Of a stretch of DNA of 64,000 nt, positions 56,189-64,000 are shown piece by piece (position 1 is the first letter of the stretch; the number at the start of each line of letters is the position of its first letter). The DNA is taken from assembly GCF_013523165.1 (NCBI RefSeq), contig NZ_JAAMQI010000016.1, positions 35,446 through 99,445 on the forward strand. Direction: 5' to 3'. Source of the stretch: Pseudomonas entomophila (GTDB lineage: Bacteria; Pseudomonadota; Gammaproteobacteria; Pseudomonadales; Pseudomonadaceae). The notes under the pieces are model-generated. The model worked only from the letters and a program-made list of their open reading frames with translations. It did not search any database and was not told where the DNA came from. The translations under genes were made by a program, and so were the position numbers.

Positions 56189-58090
56189 ATGTCGCACCAA
56201 TCCGATTTGATCAGCGAAGACATCCTCGCTTATCTGGCTCAGCACGAGCGCAAAGAACTGCTGCGTTTCCTCACCTGCGGCAACGTGGATGACGGCAAGA
56301 GCACCCTGATCGGGCGCCTGCTGCACGACTCCAAGATGATCTACGAGGACCACCTCGAGGCCATCACCCGGGACTCGAAGAAATCCGGCACCACCGGCGA
56401 GGACATCGATCTGGCGCTGCTGGTCGATGGCCTGCAGGCCGAGCGCGAGCAGGGCATCACCATCGATGTCGCCTACCGCTACTTCTCCACCGCCAAGCGC
56501 AAGTTCATCATCGCCGACACGCCCGGCCACGAGCAGTACACCCGCAACATGGCCACCGGCGCCTCGACCTGCGACCTGGCGATCATCCTCGTGGACGCGC
56601 GCTATGGCGTGCAGACCCAGACCCGTCGCCACAGTTACATCGCCTCCCTGCTGGGCATCAAGCACATCGTCGTCGCCGTCAACAAGATGGACCTGAAAGG
56701 CTTCGATGAAGGCGTCTTCGAGTCGATCAAGGCCGATTACCTGGCCTTCGCCGACGCCATCGACCTGCAGCCCAGCAGCCTGCACTTCGTACCGATGTCC
56801 GCCCTCAAGGGCGACAACGTGGTCAACCGCAGCGAGCGCTCGCCGTGGTACACCGGCCCGGCGCTGATGGAAATCCTGGAAACGGTGGAAGTCGCGGCCG
56901 ATCGCAACTTCACCGACCTGCGCTTCCCGGTGCAGTACGTCAACCGCCCCAACCTGAACTTCCGCGGTTTCGCCGGCACCCTGGCCAGTGGCATCGTGCA
57001 CAAGGGCGACGAGGTCGTGGTCCTGCCGTCGGGCAAGAGCAGCCGGGTCAAGTCGATCGTCACCTACGAAGGTGAACTGGAGCACGCCGGCCCTGGCCAG
57101 GCCGTGACCCTGACCATGGAAGACGAGATCGACATCTCCCGTGGCGACCTGCTGGTGCATGCCGACAACGTGCCGCCGGTCACCGACCAGTTCGACGCCA
57201 TGCTGGTGTGGATGGCCGAAGAGCCGATGCTGCCGGGCAAGAAGTACGACATCAAGCGTGCCACCAGCTACGTGCCGGGCTCGATCGCCAGCATCGCCCA
57301 CAAGGTCGACGTGAACACCCTGGAGCGGGGCGCGGCCAGTGCCTTGCAGCTCAACGAGATCGGCAAGGTCAAGGTCAGCCTCGACTGGGCGATCGCGCTG
57401 GATGGGTACGAGAGCAACCGCACCACGGGCGCCTTCATCGTCATCGATCGCCTGACCAACGGCACCGTCGGCGCCGGCATGATCATCGCACCGCCGGTGC
57501 TGCCGCACGGTGGCACGGGTCAGCATGGCACTTCGTCGCACGTGAGTACCGAAGAGCGTGCGCTGCGCTTCGGCCAGCAGCCTGCCACGGTGCTGTTCAG
57601 CGGCCTGTCCGGCGCGGGCAAGAGCACCCTGGCCTATGCCGTGGAGCGCAAGCTCTTCGACATGGGCCGTGCGGTCTACGTCCTCGACGGCCAGAACCTG
57701 CGTCACGACCTGAACAAGGGCCTGCCGCAGGACCGCGCCGGTCGTACCGAGAACTGGCGCCGTGCTGCGCACGTGGCGCGTCAGTTCAACGAAGCCGGCC
57801 TGCTGACCCTGGCTGCCTTCGTCGCGCCGGATGCCGAGGGCCGCGAACAGGCCAAGGCCCTGATCGGCAGCGAGCGCCTGATCACCGTCTACGTACAGGC
57901 ATCGCCCCAGGTGTGCCGCGAGCGCGACCCGCAGGGCCTGTATGCCGCCGGTGGTGACAACATTCCGGGCGAAGGCTTCCCGTACGACGTGCCGCTGGAG
58001 GCCGACCTGGTGATCGACACCCAGAGCGCGAGCGTGGAGGAAGGCGTCAAGCAGGTGCTGGACGTGCTGCGCACGCGTGGCGCGATCTGA
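56189..58090 (+). CDS. cysNC: Bifunctional sulfate adenylyltransferase subunit 1 / APS kinase
   Basis: A 633-residue fusion. The CysN GTPase part has [26 protein letters not shown] and NKMD. From about residue 455 an APS kinase domain begins with [20 protein letters not shown], then [16 protein letters not shown]. The kinase segment that in many stand-alone enzymes carries the phosphorylated Ser reads [12 protein letters not shown] here. It activates CysD with GTP and phosphorylates APS to PAPS. A strong terminator closes the operon. Confidence 0.96.
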   Translation: MSHQSDLISEDILAYLAQHERKELLRFLTCGNVDDGKSTLIGRLLHDSKMIYEDHLEAITRDSKKSGTTGEDIDLALLVDGLQAEREQGITIDVAYRYFSTAKRKFIIADTPGHEQYTRNMATGASTCDLAIILVDARYGVQTQTRRHSYIASLLGIKHIVVAVNKMDLKGFDEGVFESIKADYLAFADAIDLQPSSLHFVPMSALKGDNVVNRSERSPWYTGPALMEILETVEVAADRNFTDLRFPVQYVNRPNLNFRGFAGTLASGIVHKGDEVVVLPSGKSSRVKSIVTYEGELEHAGPGQAVTLTMEDEIDISRGDLLVHADNVPPVTDQFDAMLVWMAEEPMLPGKKYDIKRATSYVPGSIASIAHKVDVNTLERGAASALQLNEIGKVKVSLDWAIALDGYESNRTTGAFIVIDRLTNGTVGAGMIIAPPVLPHGGTGQHGTSSHVSTEERALRFGQQPATVLFSGLSGAGKSTLAYAVERKLFDMGRAVYVLDGQNLRHDLNKGLPQDRAGRTENWRRAAHVARQFNEAGLLTLAAFVAPDAEGREQAKALIGSERLITVYVQASPQVCRERDPQGLYAAGGDNIPGEGFPYDVPLEADLVIDTQSASVEEGVKQVLDVLRTRGAI

Positions 58091-58107
58091 CGCACGACGC
58101 TCGACTG

Positions 58108-58143
58108 AAAACCCGCCATGGCGATGAGCCTGGCGGGTTTTTT
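58108..58143 (+). terminator. Rho-independent terminator of cysD-cysNC
   Basis: ACCCGCCA and TGGCGGGT arms around a 12-nt loop with six T residues at the end, 20 bp after the stop. Confidence 0.92.
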
Positions 58144-58283
58144 CATGGATGATCGACAGGCAGAAGGATGAAGCCCTGCCAGGCTGGCAAGGCGGCGCGA
58201 CCAGCAGCAGCGTGTAGACGATCGCGACTCCAGGACCCTTCGCAACACCTTCAGTCATGTCCGAGCGCGCAGATCGCAACGGT

Positions 58284-58299
58284 GGCATAAGCTTATGCC
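58284..58299. promoter_or_regulatory. Perfect 16-bp palindrome in the mdeA leader, candidate operator
   Basis: GGCATAAGCTTATGCC is a perfect palindrome located 8 bp before the GGAGG ribosome-binding site of mdeA. Binding protein not known; an Lrp-type MdeR regulates mdeA in another P. putida strain, but no mdeR is present here. Confidence 0.5.
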
Positions 58300-58321
58300 A
58301 AACCACTGGAGGCATTAGGTC

Positions 58322-59518
58322 ATGGGCGATGCTGACGACCGCTACGGTTTTTCCACACGGGCCATCCACCATGGCTACGATCCCCAGGCCCATCAAGGCG
58401 CCCTGGTGCCTCCGATCTACCAGACCTCAACGTATGCCTTCCCCACCGTCGAGCACGGCGCGGCCTGTTTCGCAGGCGAAATCGACGGACACTTCTACAG
58501 CCGTATTTCCAACCCGACCCTGGCCGTGCTGGAACAGCGCGTGGCGTCCCTGGAGGGGGGCGAGGCGGCCCTCGCCCTGGCCTCGGGGATGGGCGCCATC
58601 ACCTCGACCCTGTGGACTTTGTTGCGGCCAGGCGATGAGCTGATCGTCGGCCTGACCGTCTATGGCTGCACCTTCGCATTCATGCACCACGGCATCGGCC
58701 AGTTCGGCGTCACGGTCCGGCACGTCGACCTGGACGACCCGGTGGCGTTGGCCGCCGCCCTCACGCCGCGTACGCGAATGATCTTCTTCGAAACCCCGGC
58801 CAACCCCACCATGCGCCTGGTGGACATCGCCCGCGTGGTCGAGGTGGCGCGTCGCCATGACGTGCTGGTGGTGGTGGACAACACCTATTGCACGCCTTAC
58901 CTGCAACGCCCGTTGGCATGGGGGGCCGACCTGGTGGTGCACTCGGCGACCAAGTACCTCAGCGGCCATGGCGACATCACGGCCGGTCTGGTCGTGGGCA
59001 GCGCAGCACTGGTGGGGCGGATTCGTCTGGAAGGGCTCAAGGACATGACCGGCGCCGTGATGTCGCCGCACGATGCCTCGCTGCTGATGCGCGGGATCAA
59101 GACCTTGGCGCTGCGTATGGACCGTCACTGCAGCAACGCCCTGGCCGTGGCGCAGCGGCTCGATCGGGCGCCTCAGGTCGAGCAGGTGCGCTACCCAGGG
59201 CTGGAACGCTTCGCCCAGCATGCCCTGGCGCAACGGCAGATGCGCCTGCCGGGCGGCATGATCGCCTTCGAACTCAAAGGTGGCGTGAGGGCAGGGCAGC
59301 GTTTCATGAATGCCTTGCAGCTGTTCAGCCGGGCTGTCAGCCTGGGGGACGCCGAATCCCTGGCGCAGCACCCGGCCAGCATGACGCACAGCGCGTACAG
59401 CCCCCAGGAGCGTCTGCAGCATGGCATTTCCGAAGGGCTGGTGCGGCTGTCGGTCGGGTTGGAGGATGTAGAAGACCTACTGGCGGACGTCGATCAGGCG
59501 TTGCTGGCCTGTGGATGA
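58322..59518 (+). CDS. mdeA: L-methionine gamma-lyase
   Basis: A 398-residue PLP enzyme converting methionine to methanethiol, ammonia and 2-oxobutyrate. All residues that separate methionine gamma-lyase from other Cys/Met-metabolism PLP enzymes are at P. putida MdeA positions: Tyr59-Ser-Arg61, Tyr114, Cys116 (VYGCTFAF) and PLP Lys211 (HSATKYLSGHGDITAG). Cystathionine gamma-synthases lack Cys116. Lies just after the sulfate activation genes but is separated by a terminator and has its own palindromic leader. Confidence 0.95.
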   Translation: MGDADDRYGFSTRAIHHGYDPQAHQGALVPPIYQTSTYAFPTVEHGAACFAGEIDGHFYSRISNPTLAVLEQRVASLEGGEAALALASGMGAITSTLWTLLRPGDELIVGLTVYGCTFAFMHHGIGQFGVTVRHVDLDDPVALAAALTPRTRMIFFETPANPTMRLVDIARVVEVARRHDVLVVVDNTYCTPYLQRPLAWGADLVVHSATKYLSGHGDITAGLVVGSAALVGRIRLEGLKDMTGAVMSPHDASLLMRGIKTLALRMDRHCSNALAVAQRLDRAPQVEQVRYPGLERFAQHALAQRQMRLPGGMIAFELKGGVRAGQRFMNALQLFSRAVSLGDAESLAQHPASMTHSAYSPQERLQHGISEGLVRLSVGLEDVEDLLADVDQALLACG

Positions 59519-59545
59519 TGAGCTTCAACGCGGTGCTTTACCGCT

Positions 59546-59650
59546 CATCGCGGGCAAGCCCGCTCCCACACCTGTAGCGGTCACCGGGTCATGCGAGCCG
59601 TACGGCTCTCTAGAGCGGTCTATCCTGTGGGAGCGGGCTTGCCCGCGATG
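59546..59650. repeat. Outward-facing REP elements after mdeA
   Basis: CGGGCAAGCCCGCTCCCACA at 59551-59570 and TGTGGGAGCGGGCTTGCCCG at 59626-59645, in the orientation opposite to the other pairs, separated by about 55 bp. Confidence 0.88.
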
Positions 59651-59717
59651 AGGGCGGTGCAGGCACTGCGTTCATGTCCTGCTCGTCCTGCCTTGAGCGG
59701 CATTCGCCGCCGCCCAC

Positions 59718-59741
59718 AAAAAAGGCCTCTTGCGAGGCCTT
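59718..59741 (-). terminator. Rho-independent terminator of the yhcB/zapG gene
   Basis: Read on the minus strand: AAGGCCTC, GCAA loop, GAGGCCTT, then T residues. It lies 16 bp past the gene's stop. Confidence 0.9.
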
Positions 59742-59757
59742 GGTGTCACTGCGCGAT

Positions 59758-60192
59758 TCAGCGCTTCAGTCCATAGCTTTCATCGAGCATCCCCGGCGCA
59801 TCGGGCGCCTTGGTCGCGTAGTCGCGAGGCGCCTCGGTGTCCTTGGGCGGGGTCAGGCGATCGCGGTGCGGCTGCGCGGCTTCGGCGTGCAGCGACGCCA
59901 GCAGACGCTGACGGGTCAGCTCGTCCAGGGCCAGGCGGTTGGCGCCGTCGGCCAGGTGATTCTGGACGTCCTGGTAGCTCTGGGTCAGGCGCGACACCAG
60001 GGTGGCGGTGCTGTTGAAGTGGGTGACCACTTCGTTCTGGTACGTGTCGAAGCGCTGCTGAATGTCATCCAGCTGACGCTGGGTGCTGCTCGGCACCGCT
60101 TTGGGCAGCAGACGAGCGAGGGCGAAACCGACCACGACGCCGACCACGAGGGCCAGGGTGGGTAGCAACCAAACTAGAAGCGAGTGTTCCAC
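59758..60192 (-). CDS. YhcB/ZapG family protein (DUF1043)
   Basis: A 144-residue membrane-anchored protein: one N-terminal helix (LLVWLLPTLALVVGVVVGFA), then a coiled coil with the DUF1043 pattern STQRQLDDIQQRFDTYQNEV and HFNSTATLVSRLTQSYQDVQ, and a disordered polar C-terminus. Homologs link envelope synthesis and cell division. It starts at GTG 60192 with GAGGAAGG upstream. It is close to zapE, as commonly seen. Confidence 0.9.
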   Translation of the reverse strand: MEHSLLVWLLPTLALVVGVVVGFALARLLPKAVPSSTQRQLDDIQQRFDTYQNEVVTHFNSTATLVSRLTQSYQDVQNHLADGANRLALDELTRQRLLASLHAEAAQPHRDRLTPPKDTEAPRDYATKAPDAPGMLDESYGLKR

Positions 60193-60331
60193 GAGTCCTT
60201 CCTCTCTAAACGGCTTTGCTTTACGTTACCGGCTCAGACCTGCGCTGTATACCGCGAGCGATCGCCAATATGCCAGAACAGAATTCCCAAGCTAGACGAG
60301 TCGACCTGTCCTGAGGTCACGGAGTAGTGCC

Positions 60332-60967
60332 TTGCTCATCCGCGAAACCCCGCTGTTCATCGACGGCCCCTGCGGCCCGCTGGAAGCGTTGCACCTGGAC
60401 GTCACCGACGCACGTGGCGTCGCGCTGATCTGCCACCCCAACCCGGTCCAGGGCGGCACCCTGCTCAACAAGGTGGTCTCGACCCTCCAGCGCACTGCAC
60501 GCGACGCCGGCTACGCGACGCTGCGCTTCAACTACCGCGGCGTCGGCCAGAGCGCCGGCAGCCATGACATGGGCGCCGGCGAAGTGGCCGACGCCGAGGC
60601 CGTCGCCGCCTGGCTCGGCGAGCGTTATCCTGGCCTGCCGCTGGTCGTGCTGGGCTTTTCGTTCGGCGGCTTCGTCGCGGCCAGCCTGGTCGGCCGACTC
60701 GAGGCGCGCGACACGCCGGTGCAGCACCTGTTCATGATCGCACCAGCTGTGATGCGGCTCGGCCCAGACTTCCCGCTGCCAGAACGCTGCACCCTGACCG
60801 TGGTGCAGCCGGATGCCGACGAAGTGGTGGCGCCGACGCTGGTCTACGAATGGTCCGACGCACTGGCGCGCCCCCACGAACTGCTGAAAGTGGCAGAATG
60901 CGGACACTTCTTTCATGGCAAGCTGACCGATCTGAAGGATCTGCTGCTGCCGCGTCTTTCGAACTGA
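60332..60967 (+). CDS. Alpha/beta hydrolase
   Basis: A 211-residue alpha/beta hydrolase: [37 protein letters not shown], nucleophile Ser in [11 protein letters not shown], later Asp (QPDADEVV) and His (ECGHFFHG). Family members of this length are conserved next to trpS in pseudomonads; substrate unknown. Start is TTG 60332, with no better in-frame start. Confidence 0.88.
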   Translation: MLIRETPLFIDGPCGPLEALHLDVTDARGVALICHPNPVQGGTLLNKVVSTLQRTARDAGYATLRFNYRGVGQSAGSHDMGAGEVADAEAVAAWLGERYPGLPLVVLGFSFGGFVAASLVGRLEARDTPVQHLFMIAPAVMRLGPDFPLPERCTLTVVQPDADEVVAPTLVYEWSDALARPHELLKVAECGHFFHGKLTDLKDLLLPRLSN

Positions 60968-60992
60968 GCCAAGCCTGATCAAGCGATTACCC

Positions 60993-62342
60993 ATGACGAC
61001 ACGGATTCTCACCGGTATCACCACCACTGGCACGCCGCACCTGGGCAACTATGCCGGCGCCATTCGCCCGGCGATCCTCGCCAGCCAGCAGCCTGGCGCC
61101 GACTCGTTCTACTTCCTCGCCGACTACCACGCGTTGATCAAGTGCGACGACCCGCTGCGCATCCAGCGGTCGCGCCTGGAAATCGCCGCGACCTGGCTGG
61201 CCGGTGGCCTGGACCCGGACAAGGTGACCTTCTACCGGCAGTCGGACATCCCGGAAATCCCCGAGCTGACCTGGCTGCTGACCTGCGTCAGCGCCAAGGG
61301 CCTGCTCAATCGCGCCCACGCCTACAAGGCCTCGGTGGACAAGAACCTGGAAAACGGCGAAGACCCGGATGCCGGCGTGAGCATGGGGCTGTACAGCTAC
61401 CCGGTGCTGATGGCTGCCGACATCCTGATGTTCAACGCGCACAAGGTGCCGGTCGGGCGTGACCAGATCCAGCACGTGGAAATGGCCCGTGACATCGGTC
61501 AGCGCTTCAACCACCTGTTCGGCCAGGGCAGGGAGTTCTTCGTCATGCCCGAAGCCCTGATCGAGGAGAGCGTGGCCACGCTGCCGGGGCTCGATGGCCG
61601 CAAGATGTCCAAGAGCTACGACAACACCATCCCGTTGTTCAGCAGCGCCAAGGACATGAAGGACGCCATTTCGCGCATCGTCACCGACTCGCGCGCGCCA
61701 GGCGAGCCGAAGGATCCCGACCAGTCGCACCTGTTCACCCTCTACCAGGCGTTCGCCACGCCTGCCCAGGCCGGCGAGTTCCGGCAGGCGCTTCTGGAAG
61801 GGCTGGGCTGGGGCGAGGCCAAGCAGCGTCTGTTCCAGCTGCTCGACGGTCAGCTGGGCGAGGCACGCGAGCGCTATCACCACTTGATCGAGCGTCCGGC
61901 GGATCTGGAAGACATCCTCCTGGCCGGCGCGCAGAAAGCACGCCGTACCGCATCGCCGTTCCTCGAGCAGTTGCGTGAAGCCGTCGGCCTGCGCTCGTTC
62001 CGTGCCAGCGCTCAAGTGGCCAGCGGGGCCAAGAAGAAGGCTGCCAAGGCTGCGCGCTTCGTCAGTTTCCGTGACGACGATGGCAGCTTCCGCTTCCGTC
62101 TGTTGGCTGCCGATGGCGAGCAACTGTTGCTGTCGCGCCGTTTCGCCGACGGCAAGGCCGCTGGCGCCGTGAGCAAGCGTCTGCAGCAAGGCGATGCGCT
62201 CGACCTGCGCGCCGAGGCGACGGGCTTCAGCGTCTGGCTCGACGGCGAGCAGGTCGCCGACAGCCCGACGTTCGCCGACGTCGCAGCGCGTGACCGCGCC
62301 ATCGAAGGCCTGCGCGCTGCGCTGCAGCCCGTTCAGGACTGA
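60993..62342 (+). CDS. trpS: Tryptophan-tRNA ligase with C-terminal extension
   Basis: A 449-residue class I aminoacyl-tRNA synthetase. The HIGH-equivalent is [15 protein letters not shown], and [14 protein letters not shown] is the KMSKS loop; the catalytic and anticodon domains end near residue 335, the usual E. coli length. About 110 extra residues follow: a basic Lys/Ala linker ([12 protein letters not shown]) and a small domain resembling a DUF1508/YegP-like repeat ([26 protein letters not shown]... [11 protein letters not shown]). A terminator follows. Catalytic identity is firm; the role of the extension is unknown. Confidence 0.95.
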   Translation: MTTRILTGITTTGTPHLGNYAGAIRPAILASQQPGADSFYFLADYHALIKCDDPLRIQRSRLEIAATWLAGGLDPDKVTFYRQSDIPEIPELTWLLTCVSAKGLLNRAHAYKASVDKNLENGEDPDAGVSMGLYSYPVLMAADILMFNAHKVPVGRDQIQHVEMARDIGQRFNHLFGQGREFFVMPEALIEESVATLPGLDGRKMSKSYDNTIPLFSSAKDMKDAISRIVTDSRAPGEPKDPDQSHLFTLYQAFATPAQAGEFRQALLEGLGWGEAKQRLFQLLDGQLGEARERYHHLIERPADLEDILLAGAQKARRTASPFLEQLREAVGLRSFRASAQVASGAKKKAAKAARFVSFRDDDGSFRFRLLAADGEQLLLSRRFADGKAAGAVSKRLQQGDALDLRAEATGFSVWLDGEQVADSPTFADVAARDRAIEGLRAALQPVQD

Positions 62343-62376
62343 GACAATCTGACGCAAGTCCGATTGCCATTACCCG

Positions 62377-62407
62377 GGGCCGTCGCTACAGTGACGGCCC
62401 GCTTTTG
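62377..62407 (+). terminator. Terminator between trpS and zapE
   Basis: GGGCCGTC and GACGGCCC arms, 8-nt loop, then GCTTTTG, located 34 bp after trpS and 18 bp before the zapE ATG. Confidence 0.8.
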
Positions 62408-62425
62408 TTGCCTTGCTGACCACTT

Positions 62426-63520
62426 ATGACGCCTCTAGAACGCTATCAAGCCGATCTGAAACGCCCCGACTTCTTCCACGATGCGGCGCAGGAAACGGCA
62501 GTGCGCCACCTGCAGCGGCTGTACGACGATCTGCTGGCCGCCGAGCACGACAAGCCTGGCCTGTTCGGCAAGCTGTTCGGCCGCAAGGAGCAGGCCCCCG
62601 TCAAGGGGTTGTACTTCTGGGGTGGCGTGGGGCGCGGCAAGACCTACCTGGTCGACACCTTCTTCGAGGCGCTGCCGTTCAAGCAGAAGATGCGCACGCA
62701 CTTCCACCGCTTCATGAAGCGCGTGCACGAAGAGATGAAAACGCTCAAGGGCGAGAAGAACCCGCTGACGCTCATCGCCAAGCGCTTCTCTCAGGAGGCC
62801 AGGGTCATCTGCTTTGACGAGTTCTTCGTCTCCGACATCACCGATGCCATGATCCTCGGCACGCTGATGGAAGAGCTGTTCAAGAACGGCGTGACCCTGG
62901 TGGCGACCTCCAACATCGTGCCCGACGGCCTGTACAAGGATGGCCTGCAGCGTGCGCGCTTCCTGCCGGCGATCGCGATGATCAAGCAGAATACCGAGGT
63001 GGTGAACGTCGACAGCGGCGTGGACTACCGACTGCGGCATCTGGAGCAGGCCGAGCTGTTCCATTACCCGCTCAACGACGCTGCCCACGAAAGCCTGCGC
63101 CAGAGTTTCAAGGCCCTGACGCCCGAGTGCACCGAGGCGGTGGAGAACGACGTGCTGGTGATCGAGAACCGCGAGATCCACGCGCTGCGCACCTGCGACG
63201 ACGTGGCCTGGTTCGACTTCCGCGCCCTGTGCGACGGCCCGCGCAGCCAGAACGACTACATCGAACTGGGCAAGATCTTCCACGCCGTGCTGCTCAGCAA
63301 CGTGGAACAGATGGGCGTTGCCACCGACGACATCGCGCGCCGCTTCATCAACATGGTCGATGAGTTCTACGACCGCAACGTCAAGCTGATCATCTCGGCC
63401 GAAGTGGAGCTCAAGGACCTGTATACCGGCGGGCGCCTGAGCTTCGAATTCCAGCGGACCTTGAGCCGGTTGCTGGAGATGCAGTCCCACGAGTTCCTGT
63501 CGCGGGCGCACAAGCCTTGA
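62426..63520 (+). CDS. zapE: Cell division ATPase ZapE (AFG1 family)
   Basis: A 364-residue AAA+ ATPase: MTPLERYQADLKRPDFFHD, Walker A in WGGVGRGKTYLVDTFFEALP, Walker B VICFDEFFVSDITDAM, and YDRNVKLIISAEVELKDLY near the C-terminus. ZapE modulates Z-ring dynamics during division under low oxygen or high temperature in E. coli. It begins just after the trpS terminator, so it needs its own promoter or read-through. Confidence 0.95.
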   Translation: MTPLERYQADLKRPDFFHDAAQETAVRHLQRLYDDLLAAEHDKPGLFGKLFGRKEQAPVKGLYFWGGVGRGKTYLVDTFFEALPFKQKMRTHFHRFMKRVHEEMKTLKGEKNPLTLIAKRFSQEARVICFDEFFVSDITDAMILGTLMEELFKNGVTLVATSNIVPDGLYKDGLQRARFLPAIAMIKQNTEVVNVDSGVDYRLRHLEQAELFHYPLNDAAHESLRQSFKALTPECTEAVENDVLVIENREIHALRTCDDVAWFDFRALCDGPRSQNDYIELGKIFHAVLLSNVEQMGVATDDIARRFINMVDEFYDRNVKLIISAEVELKDLYTGGRLSFEFQRTLSRLLEMQSHEFLSRAHKP

Positions 63521-63581
63521 GTGCAGGGGGGCAGTCAGTAGGCTGATGCCGGGGCCGTGGCTTGGAATGAGGGCCAGTGAT

Positions 63582-63642
63582 AGCTGGCTTGCCAGCGACA
63601 GGGCCTGCTCAGGCACCGCCTGCATTGCGGGCAAGCCCCACA
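63582..63642. repeat. REP-like pair after zapE
   Basis: CTGGCTTGCCAGCGACAGG faces TGCGGGCAAGCCCCACA, a mismatched pair of the GCCAGCGA and GCCCGC classes. The rest of 63,521-63,784 shows no gene. Confidence 0.65.
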
Positions 63643-63784
63643 GATGGGCCGCGCGCTGATGTGCCAGGGCGCCGCCTGTGTCTCGGTTGACGCTATAACT
63701 TGCTCACTCCCTGGAGCTGCCGAGCGAGTTGCCGCTGCATGAGGCCCACGCGTTGTGCCTGGAGGGGTTGAGTGGCTGATTTTA

Positions 63785-63828
63785 CGGCCCCTGCGGGGCC
63801 GATCGCGGCACAGGGGCCGCTCCTACAC
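63785..63828. repeat. REP element of the GGAGCGGCC class
   Basis: Contains CGGCCCCTGCGGGGCC and GCGGCACAGGGGCCGCTCCTACA; read on the minus strand it begins TGTAGGAGCGGCCCCTGTGC. It is the intact counterpart of the truncated copy near 63,869. Confidence 0.8.
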
Positions 63829-63868
63829 CGGAGCGATGGTGTTCTGTCAGATCAGCACTGCGGCCCTC

Positions 63869-63883
63869 CTGTAGGAGCGGCCC
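63869..63883 (+). repeat. REP element truncated by an IS end
   Basis: CTGTAGGAGCGGCCC matches the start of the neighbouring complete REP (opposite strand) and then breaks off at the putative insertion-sequence terminus TGAACTGG. Confidence 0.75.
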
Positions 63884-64000
63884 TGAACTGGTCAAGTAAT
63901 TTTGGACACCGATTAAGGTTTATGCCGCCGCTTTGAGCTTTTCCTCCATGGCTACGGGAGTTTCGTAGCCGTTGTAGCTGTGGAGGCGCTTGAGGTTATA
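63884..64000 (-). mobile_element. Right end of an IS3-family insertion sequence (incomplete)
   Basis: Terminal inverted-repeat-like sequence TGAACTGGTCAAGTAATTTT followed by GGACACCG, as in IS3-family elements, then the 3' end of the transposase gene. The rest of the element runs beyond the window edge. Confidence 0.8.
63920..64000 (-). CDS. IS3-family transposase OrfB, C-terminal end (partial)
   Basis: The last 26 codons read YNLKRLHSYNGYETPVAMEE and end KLKAAA-stop. The N-x-KR-x-HS-x-NG-Y-x-(S/T)PV pattern is the standard C-terminus of IS3-family integrase-type transposases. Cut by the window edge, not necessarily truncated in the genome. Confidence 0.88.
   Translation of the reverse strand, partial: YNLKRLHSYNGYETPVAMEEKLKAAA

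Noticed and set aside
55130..58396. 1088-codon minus-strand frame across cysD-cysNC
   Set aside because: Shadow frame; both plus-strand genes have full catalytic motifs.

Overview
The window is chromosomal DNA from a Pseudomonas, most likely of the P. putida group. It has high-GC coding sequence, abundant P. putida-type REP palindromes (core GCGGGCTTGCCCGCGAT), the block fabV, folM, hmgR, hmgA, hmgB, maiA, a CysNC fusion, and a methionine gamma-lyase whose catalytic residues fall at the same positions as in the P. putida enzyme.

Region 1 (1-4,090) is an AT-richer accessory island on the minus strand. It holds an orphan type VI secretion-type effector with a glycine-rich membrane segment and a C-terminal Ntox15/Tde1-like DNase domain with an HxxD motif. 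Three tandem paralogous Tdi1-like immunity genes (GAD-like plus DUF1851) follow it. This is the most unusual system in the window; no secretion apparatus genes are visible.

Region 2 (4,091-13,480) carries a GAF/degenerate GGDEF/EAL c-di-GMP phosphodiesterase, a small acidic protein, a hemerythrin, a MetE protein reduced to its N-terminal half, fabV, a GNAT, the HopJ/DUF1244/FolM/PilZ genes and a flavodoxin. A structured 228-bp intergenic segment follows that could encode an sRNA.

Region 3 (13,489-18,113) is the homogentisate pathway (hmgR divergent from hmgA-hmgB-maiA) with a perfect 10-bp inverted-repeat operator between them. A 121-bp tandem repeat built on REP elements lies downstream.

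Region 4 (18,209-24,476) has a SirB1-like protein, yebG with a LexA box, PsiE-like, DUF3509 and HPF/RaiA proteins, an iron-uptake-associated DUF3649/PepSY/DUF3325 operon with a possible Fur box, and an AraC regulator.

Region 5 (24,613-41,310) is transport-rich. It has a DMT exporter, a gtr glucosylation operon (GtrII-GtrA-GtrB, translationally coupled), a hydroxyacid reductase, a LysR gene divergent from an AaeXAB-like efflux operon with its own outer-membrane lipoprotein, a universal stress protein, and a second LysR gene upstream of an EmrAB-type tripartite pump.

Region 6 (41,311-50,497) holds an SDR, an inner-membrane protein, an unrecognised two-repeat protein, YaaA, a deacetylase-fold protein lacking canonical catalytic motifs, PhoH/PIN, moaCDE, REP pairs and an AT-rich GNAT.

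Region 7 (50,498-64,000) is core genome: rhlB, a carboxylesterase, algW, Nif3, cysD-cysNC, mdeA with a palindromic operator candidate, zapG/yhcB, a hydrolase, an extended trpS and zapE. The window ends in REP elements, one of which is interrupted by the end of an IS3-family insertion sequence.
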